A DNA stretch of 64,000 bases. Origin: Pyrus communis (Eukaryota; Streptophyta; Magnoliopsida; Rosales; Rosaceae). Shown here in pieces: positions 57,241-64,000 of the stretch. Made by a program: the position numbers and the translations under genes. The DNA lies in assembly GCF_963583255.1 (NCBI RefSeq), contig NC_084807.1:27292381-27356380 (forward strand), given 5' to 3'. The notes below the pieces were generated by a model. That model had not been told where the DNA came from. It ran no database searches and was given only the letters and a program-made list of their open reading frames with translations. How positions within the stretch are numbered: the first letter of the stretch is position 1; each line of letters opens with the position of its first letter.

Positions 57241-58410
57241 ACGCAACATCTTCAATAAGCGACCAATTCGTACCTGCACCAGTAGTCATTTTGTTGAAAA
57301 AAAAAAAGATTCAAACTTTGAGACAAAGAAAAGAATGTGATTGAAAGTAGTTGAGAAAATATGAAATTGTTGTGTAAGGTAGATGATAATGAGAAGGTAT
57401 TTATAGAAAAGTAAAAACAATTTTTTTACATTTTTTTTTACAGATTTTTCAGATTTTTTTTTGAATTTTTTTGAATTTTTTAAAAATTTTTATTCAATGA
57501 ATTAATCTTTGCTGTTGGATATAAAAAAAATTTGAATTCCAACACTCCAGATTGAGCCACGTGTCACAACGGTAACTTTTTTTAATTTTAAAACTATTTT
57601 TTCATTTATTTTTTTATTTATAAAGAATATTAATATCCACCGTTGATCTCAGATCGAACGGTGGATATTAAATCTGACTTTTTTTTTTTTACCATTGAGA
57701 TCGAACGGTCCAAATTAAGTAACCGTTGAGATCTAACGAACCGTGGGAAGCCACGTGGCTTCCAAACGGTAACTGACAAACTTTTTTTTTTTCTGATTTT
57801 TGTGTCGGCGACACGCCCCCACGCGCGAGTGGGGTGCACGCGCTTGACAAAAAAAAAATTTAATATTCCTTGACGCCAGGCTGACGTCAGCCTGACGTCA
57901 CATAGCCCTCAGGCTCTCGGGCTGGCAATTCGCCACGGGCCCGGAACTCGGACCTCCACCTTCGGTCGGGCTAGCCCACGCTGGAGCCCTCCCACCGGCC
58001 CTCGGGCCCTTATTTTCTCCACTGTCCCCCGAGGCAAACCCAACGCTGGGCTTGCTCTAAGAGCATCGAGCATGGAAAACCAAGTCATTATGTTACCCCG
58101 GCTGAGACTCAAGGAAGTCTTCAAAATACGCGTCAATGTCTTGTTGGACCGGCCATCACCATAAACATAAGGCTCCAATGATATTTTCATGAAATTCGAC
58201 TTCAACATCGACAAATCAAGTTTTTTTCCACAGAAGGGTAGCCCAGCAAGCCAAGCGCCACGCACTACAAACGTGAGCAATGCCCGATGTTAACTCAAAA
58301 ATGTCGAAAGACTGAAAAATCTCCACTAGTATGTCAGTATCCAGGTCCCATTTTCTCACAGGGAAGCCACCGTCGTCCATTTCACCAGCTTTCCAACCAC
58401 CTCCAAACAA

Positions 58411-59435
58411 CCTTACTCCATCTCAGTTTCTTCATAAACAAGTAAAAGAAATCATCAATACTCAAAATATATGATTCACTAAAACAAATTGCAATTCGAC
58501 ATTTACAATTCAAGGCCTACGAGTTCTAAAGAAAATAACGGGCGAGTTAAACGATCGCCTTGAGGAATTGTATTGTCTCACAGTCACAGATGCAAAGTTA
58601 GACAGATAAATGTCGAATCAACAAACTCTCGAAACAGCAGAAGCTAGTTTGAGGAAAGTTGAAGGCAAGAGACAAACAATTGAAGCAAATTTAGCTCTCA
58701 GACGAGCTAAGACACGAGTAGAGGTTATCAATGTAATGTCGTAACTAATCTAGTTGGTCCGTCCGAATAAGCAAAATAAGTTGTATAAATAGAACTTCTG
58801 TTTATACGATAGAGTAGAGGATGAAATAACAGATATAACAGAATACACATTCAAAATAATTGTAAAGGAAAAAATGTTCTCTTTTTCAATCAAACTCAGA
58901 AGACTCGTTTTCAACGAGAACATTGTTGTAATTCCATTATTAATTAAGTTATAATTCCACATTTAAAATTTGGATTTTAGATTTTGTCATTTTTTAGTCT
59001 GATTCTTATTTATGACGTAAGATTTGGTTCAAGTGTTTTTTTGCCCTTTTTTTTTCTCCTTTTTCGGGTCTGATGTGGGATCTTTGTATTTTTCTGCTAA
59101 ATTTAATCCGTACATCCAAATTTTAATGGATTAAACAAATATTACTTTCTATTATATATTCATAATAACTTCCCCCAATTTCTGGTCAATTACAAAAGAT
59201 GAAAGCTGGAGATGCCGGGGAATACAAACTTCTTCACTCAAAAAAATACATCTGCAGAACTGATGAGATTTGTCCTTCCAAATCCGTCCCCTTCGCATGC
59301 TGTTGCTGTATGCATGACAGATCACTTCCGGGGAGGGCTATCTATCTGGGAAATACACGAGCATGAACGAAAATATCAGTAGTTCATGGTGCATTGTCAT
59401 ATAAACTAGCATATCAAAACTGAGAAATTTCATCT
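58411..59435. other. Spacer between F-box pseudogene and MSH3 3' end
   Basis: AT-rich with no supported gene. The last about 200 bases are probably the MSH3 3' untranslated region. Confidence 0.4.
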
Positions 59436-62400
59436 TTACCTGCTTACTAATTCTCTTGCAATACTTCTTGTGTGATTCAAGTTCTGAAGGCTTTTTACGG
59501 GGTCGCTGTCATCAAGTAATGTGGTTTTCAAGTTCGTAAAGAATTTCTCGTACGGGGCACCATCTATCTCCCCTAAAATCGAGCTCCATCCCGCACGAAG
59601 GCACTTGGGAGATTCCAGCATTACATCTTGCTCTTCCTGCTTTTGGTCTGTTGGCAGTGATTTTAGCAACCACTTTTTGTCATCCCTATTTCTTGTTCGG
59701 CTGCTTACTACTGCCTCCAACCTAGCAGCCATGACAGTGGCTCGTCTGATGCATGAGGAAGGTAGCTACGAAATATGGAATTCCCAACTTATATTACACA
59801 ACAAAGTCATTGCGTTCCCATCAAAGGGAAAGGGAGAAATGTGCAAGATAGTGGGGAAAGAGGGCAAAGAGAGAGGAATTACCTGTGCAAGCTCTGCAAC
59901 CTTAAATCCAAAACTCCTCTCTGAAACACCAGGCACAAGCTTATATAAGTAAGTGACATCTTGATTTTCGGATTGAATGCCTGTCGAACCCATATCTCTA
60001 TTTGAGGTCAGATAAGAAACATGGTACGCCTCCACTAAGCCTGGGAATTCAGTTCTGATATGAGCAATTTTTGGGTAGTGCGTGACAAATAGAACCATGC
60101 ATCTTTTCTGCTCTAGTAGATGATTTAATGTAGCATAAGCAATAGCCACACCATCATGTGTGCTTGTGCCTCTCCCAAGCTCATCGATGATAACCAATGA
60201 GCGTGATGTACAATTGTGAAGTATATGTGAAGCCTCGCTCAGTTCTTCAAGAAAGGTGCTTCTCCCTTGGTGGATACTGTCAGAAGCACCCATTCGAGTG
60301 AAAATGCTCTCCAGCACATGCAGTTTTGCCGATGATGCTGGAACAAAGGAACCAACCTAAAAGAATCAGAAAACACTTTATAAGGCAACAGCCAAAAGAG
60401 ATTCACTTATTAAGGAGAACTGAAAAGGGACTAGAGCAACTTGGTGAACATAACCAATTCCCTTGTATCGACCAATGCATATACAGTTAAATTAGTCGGA
60501 ACACTGATTTTACCTGAGCCATGATAGCAATGAGAGCAACTTGGTGAACAAAACCAATTCCCTTGTATCGACCAAAGCATATACAGTTAAATTAGTCGGA
60601 ACACTGATTTTACCTGAGCCATGATAGCAATGAGAGCAACTTGGCGAATGTAGCAACTCTTTCCACCCATATTGGGTCCAGTAATAATCTGACAATACTC
60701 CCCGTCTGCCTCCAAATCTGTATCATTGGGAACAAAATTGTCTTGTAATATAGTCTCCAAAACCTGGTGAGAAATTACAGCTATTAAAGAGAATCCCACG
60801 ACTCATGAAATATAGTAGAAGAACTGCTATACAATTTGAAATGAGCCATAAGACAGTGTGGATGAAACAATTTTATTGAAACAGCAGAGCTCTTCAATTT
60901 TAATAGCAGCAGTAATCTGATTTCTTCAGAACTTAGGCAAACCCAAGTCTCAGCCTAATCAGCGGAAGAAAGTGATTCTTCCAATAGAGAGGTGAGACCT
61001 AATGTTGTGTTGGCATGAGTGGTATATGAGCTGTAAAGTTAAGTTCTAGGATTAGGAAAATTTTTAATTAGTTTTTCCTACATTCACTTACTTTCCTTTT
61101 CTTACATACCCTGTACAATTATAAATAACTCGGGAAATGGGAGAGTAAATCACAAAAAAATTCTACCCTATTCTCTGTTTTAGCATTTTCTTAACATCAA
61201 TCGAACATTAAAGAACGTTTACAACTTTTTTGAAAAAGAAACATTAAGATTGCTTACATATGGTATCATACGGTATGATATAGAAGAGATTAACCCTATA
61301 TGCAAATTTGAAGCAAGCAATAATATTAATACCACTTTGAGCATTCATAATAACAAGTATAAAGTGTTCTTAAACCTAATAAGAATTATATATGTACCGG
61401 ATGACGACCAGAGGAGATGTGTATCTGGACCGGTTCATCATCATATACAAACACTGGACGAACATAGTTCTGCACCAATTAAGTTGACAGGATCATTTTT
61501 GTTAGAGAACATAAGATCCAAATAAGTTATGTATTGAAACAAGATATTCTAATTAAACCTTCAGTGGATACCTTATTTCTTGAAAGGACAGCAAGTGAAT
61601 GAAGACAGTCTAAACTGGCTAGTGCTTGAACAGCAGCTTGGAACTCGGCATAATATTTACCAAAACCACTTAGAAAGCTATCCCAAGCAGCACGACAAAC
61701 AACAGTGAGTTGCTCACTTGCAAGGGCTAGATGGTCTAAAGCAGTCAGGACATCAGGTGGGTGATACCGGACTGTCTTTTTGGTACTATTAATCTTAACC
61801 CAATTTGAGGGCACCTTTACATCTAAGGGCAACTGCAAGTAATAAAACATTAAATAAGATATCCAGCATATATAACTTGCACCAGGAGTCTCCATATACA
61901 TAAGAATATTCCCAAATGAACTTTAACTCAGTACTTCTATCAAGTGTGTTGTTCCAGACACGCTAAGGAATTCCAACTTGCGCATTCCAAGCTGTTTCCG
62001 GTACAAACTGATGAGAGAATCCAATTTCTCATTTGCCAATTGAACCTCCTTCCTTGCTTTAGCAACCTAATTAATTTTGACAATGTAGGATGAGAATGAA
62101 TAAGAAGGCAGCATAAAGTACCCAAAAAATATATGTGATTCAGTATGCGAAACTCATAGTACAAACATCAGGAAATTGGCCATCAGAGACGATTAGGTTT
62201 AGTAGATCCTGTTTGTCAGCTGCTTCCTTGTTGAGGGCAGACAACAATTTTGCAGCTTTTCCAACTACAGTGGACGATGAAGCAGTCAATATCAACTTCC
62301 TCAACAACTCAGAGCGTACACTTTTTCCCATCGCATTTCCTTTGCTTCCCTCTTCTTTAATTTGAAGTTGTTGAAGTTGTTTTCCAGCATATAAAATAGC

Positions 62401-64000
62401 TTGAATAACTGCAATGAACTGAACATACCCCTTGATGAGAAACTGAACAAGATAAGTAAGGCAAAATACATAGTCGCACCAAGCACTAAGCACCAAATGC
62501 AACCAAATTTGACCCAGACAATAACAAATTAATGATTTACAAAACATACAGCCATTCAAAATAGTAGGTTGGAGGAGAAGTCGGCATCACCTCAGGTGGA
62601 GTGGCAGTCCGATGAAAGATTCTTGTTATCCCACGTTGAATATCAGGTGACCGTCCCAAAGTCGTCAGAACTGAAGAAAGTATATAAGTCAGCTCTGGGT
62701 TCAAATTTGTTGCAAACGAATCTTCCACATCTAGCTGTTCAATATTGTGAGGAGATATAGAAGACCCCATAGATTCTGCAATCTCAGAAACAGCATCTAG
62801 ACGAGCAGAAATCATGGTTCGATCACATAAAGGGTGACATACCTGTACCATTCAAAGGAACTATTAGCTACTGGAAAATGAATAAATTACATCTCAAGAG
62901 AATGCCGCTCATACCCAGTGTCTAAGAAGCCTTGAACCAAATATGGTAAGAGTATGATTCATAGACTGCAGCAAGGAGCCAGACTCGGATCCATCAGCGT
63001 TGTTCTTCAATACCTAAAGACATTGGAGTGTTTACCTAGAGTCAAAACTTGGGTATAAACAAGAAAGTTTTAAAAGGTGACTGTTGTAGATATCAGCACA
63101 TAGGACAGGCATAATATCTATCATGAATCCATGATTAAAGTATTAATATTATTCAAGAGTAAGGTAACTGTTAGGTTGCTATTTGACTTATATTTTGTAC
63201 CTCCTTTACCTATTAAATTAGCCTTGGTTTTATATAAAATAGTTGGATTTGACGTGTTTTTGAATTTTGTAGAAATCATAGTTCAGAGATAAATGTACAT
63301 TTTCGAGAAGAATTACAAGGAAAGCACGAAGGAAGAGCGAAGTAGGTTGCTGCTATGCATGATTTGAGATGGGCTGGAGTCCGGAAGATGGACCCGTGAA
63401 AAATTTGATGATTTGGGCTCTTATATAAGTCCAGCCTAATTAGTGGGATTTTCCTAATTTCGAATGGACCGTTGCTTTAAGTTCCTACAAGGACTTGATT
63501 TCCTTGTTGCATGTTATAATCGTTGAAAAGTTTCACTATGCCAACCAAGTATGCAGCATTTAATACTTTCCCTGCCGACACTTAGTCATCATGGTACAAG
63601 CAATCTTCCTCCTTTGCACAAATTTTGATCAATCATAGATATGTCATATGACCACTAAAATACTAGTGGAAAATGAACACACAACACAGAATTACCAATT
63701 CCGACACAGAAATGTTGGTTATGGCAATAGAGCCTGAAAACCTGAACCAACTATCCATAGCTAGGTATAAGTATTGAAGTAAACTGCATCACGTTTTAAG
63801 AAAATGCATTCTTGTCAGCTATTCTAACATCAACCCTAGAATTGAGTGGAAATATAAGAGCCGTGGGGATTAATTCCTTAAAGCAAATTTCTTTGAGCAC
63901 AACCCAAAAACAGAGTCAGATACCTCCAATTGCTGAAGTGCATTGGCCGAGAGAGTCATCTCCATGCTGCTTGAGAGGGGCCTAAAAGAAGCTCCTAGGT
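59436..64000 (-). CDS. MSH3: DNA mismatch repair protein MSH3 (C-terminal part; runs off right edge)
   Basis: Ten exons are in the window: 63924-64000 (partial), 62915-63013, 62591-62842, 62167-62418, 61935-62066, 61572-61832, 61398-61469, 60614-60763, 59883-60356 and 59436-59765. They give about 698 residues and all visible introns are phase 0. The core domain starts [16 protein letters not shown], with [17 protein letters not shown] and VCHPLCDR. The ATPase has Walker [11 protein letters not shown], the signature [14 protein letters not shown], Walker [18 protein letters not shown] and [29 protein letters not shown] and the long GRGTSTHDG exon match MSH3 better than MSH2, MSH6 or MSH7. MSH3 pairs with MSH2 (MutS-beta) to repair insertion-deletion loops in the nucleus. 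The last exon ends at a stop in CAGGTAAAG, where a donor could alternatively be used. The N-terminal third lies beyond 64000. Confidence 0.9.
60435..60634. repeat. 100-bp tandem duplication across an MSH3 exon-intron border
   Basis: Bases about 60535-60634 and 60435-60534 are nearly identical, with a period of exactly 100 bp (for example 'acactgattttacctgagcc' at 60501 and 60601). The unit contains the last codons of an MSH3 exon (ALIAIMAQ) together with its splice donor, so a second, decoy copy lies in the intron. Confidence 0.88.

Larger units (their letters stand above)
56791..58054. mobile_element. 1264-bp DNA transposon inserted in the F-box pseudogene
   Basis: The flanks CTCTAAGAG (56782-56790 and 58055-58063) are a perfect 9-bp duplication. 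The left end CAACTCCAGCGTTGGAGCC and the right end, reverse-complemented, CAAGCCCAGCGTTGGGTTT form inverted repeats. There is no transposase. Inside are 20-bp tandem repeats (56842-56899), tandem repeats of about 89 bp (56988-57240) and GC-rich ends. The 9-bp duplication suggests Mutator and the CA start suggests hAT, so the superfamily is open. Confidence 0.8.
56530..58410 (-). pseudogene. F-box/LRR paralogue, broken by deletion, frameshift and transposon
   Basis: The N-terminal part (58064-58410) encodes KWDLDTDILVEIFQSFDIFE, VCSAWRLACWATLLWKK, then, after a one-base shift in a seven-A run near 58223-58229, LDLSMLKSNFMKISLEPYVY and ILKTSLSLSRGNIMTW. The C-terminal part (about 56548-56790) encodes DDLITTLDGLKHLEVLNISHC, ASRLRRFLICMQ and NDDGLVRWY, clearly parallel to the intact gene at 54530-55771. 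Between them about half of the coding sequence, with most LRRs, is lost, and a 1264-bp element is inserted. Joining the flanks does not restore a frame. It cannot make a full F-box protein. Confidence 0.82.

Noticed and set aside
61005..61200. Possible solo LTR in an MSH3 intron (tgttggcatgagtgg ... cttaaca)
   Set aside because: TG/CA-like ends may be present but no target duplication was found, so it was not called.
1..64000. CRISPR arrays, bacterial operons, riboswitches or integrases
   Set aside because: The window is plant nuclear DNA; no regularly spaced repeats or prokaryotic gene layout is present.

Overview
This is nuclear DNA of a flowering plant. Genes are broken by GT-AG introns, about 5 to 10 kb separate many of them, AT-rich spacers are full of small non-autonomous transposons, and every recognisable protein is plant-type. 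The protein spellings and the families of small repeats suggest a woody rosid, probably Rosaceae such as apple or pear. That placement is inference.

Layout. 1-10.6 kb is gene-poor and holds a Harbinger-like element (6754-8101) and scattered relics. 10.6-22.3 kb carries an intronless EMS1-type LRR receptor kinase (+), a two-exon class B heat-shock factor of HSFB2 type (-) with a perfect heat-shock element upstream, and a TMEM161-like membrane protein (-). At 24.2-26.4 kb a three-exon COR27/COR28-like gene (-) has two evening elements and a DRE core upstream. From 28.0 to 43.9 kb comes a gene block: SIS-domain protein (-), protein phosphatase 1 inhibitor-2 (-), the small GTPase ARFRP1/ARLB1 (+), CTF8 (-) and MBD13 (+), followed at 52.2-53.8 kb by the membrane steroid-binding protein MSBP1 (-). 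From memory this is the order At5g52190-At5g52240 of Arabidopsis, so the block looks like ancestral collinearity. It is interrupted by a Mutator-like element with FAR1-like coding scraps (37-39 kb), a truncated DUF295 gene, a 958-bp foldback element and two CLE peptide genes (48.4 and 50.1 kb). 54.5-58.4 kb holds an intact F-box/LRR gene and a broken paralogue split by a 1.26-kb transposon. The window ends with the C-terminal two thirds of the mismatch-repair gene MSH3 (-), running off the right edge.

The genes do not form one pathway. Themes are peptide and receptor signalling (EMS1, CLE), heat, cold and clock response (HSFB2, COR27-like), genome maintenance (CTF8, MSH3) and methyl-DNA reading (MBD13). 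The most notable points are a duplicated internal exon in MBD13, a 100-bp tandem duplication of an MSH3 exon/intron border, two CLE genes with almost the same peptide, and several transposons whose ends and target-site duplications can be read directly. Exon borders were placed by hand from GT/AG sites and reading phase. In every complete multi-exon model the exon lengths sum to a whole number of codons.
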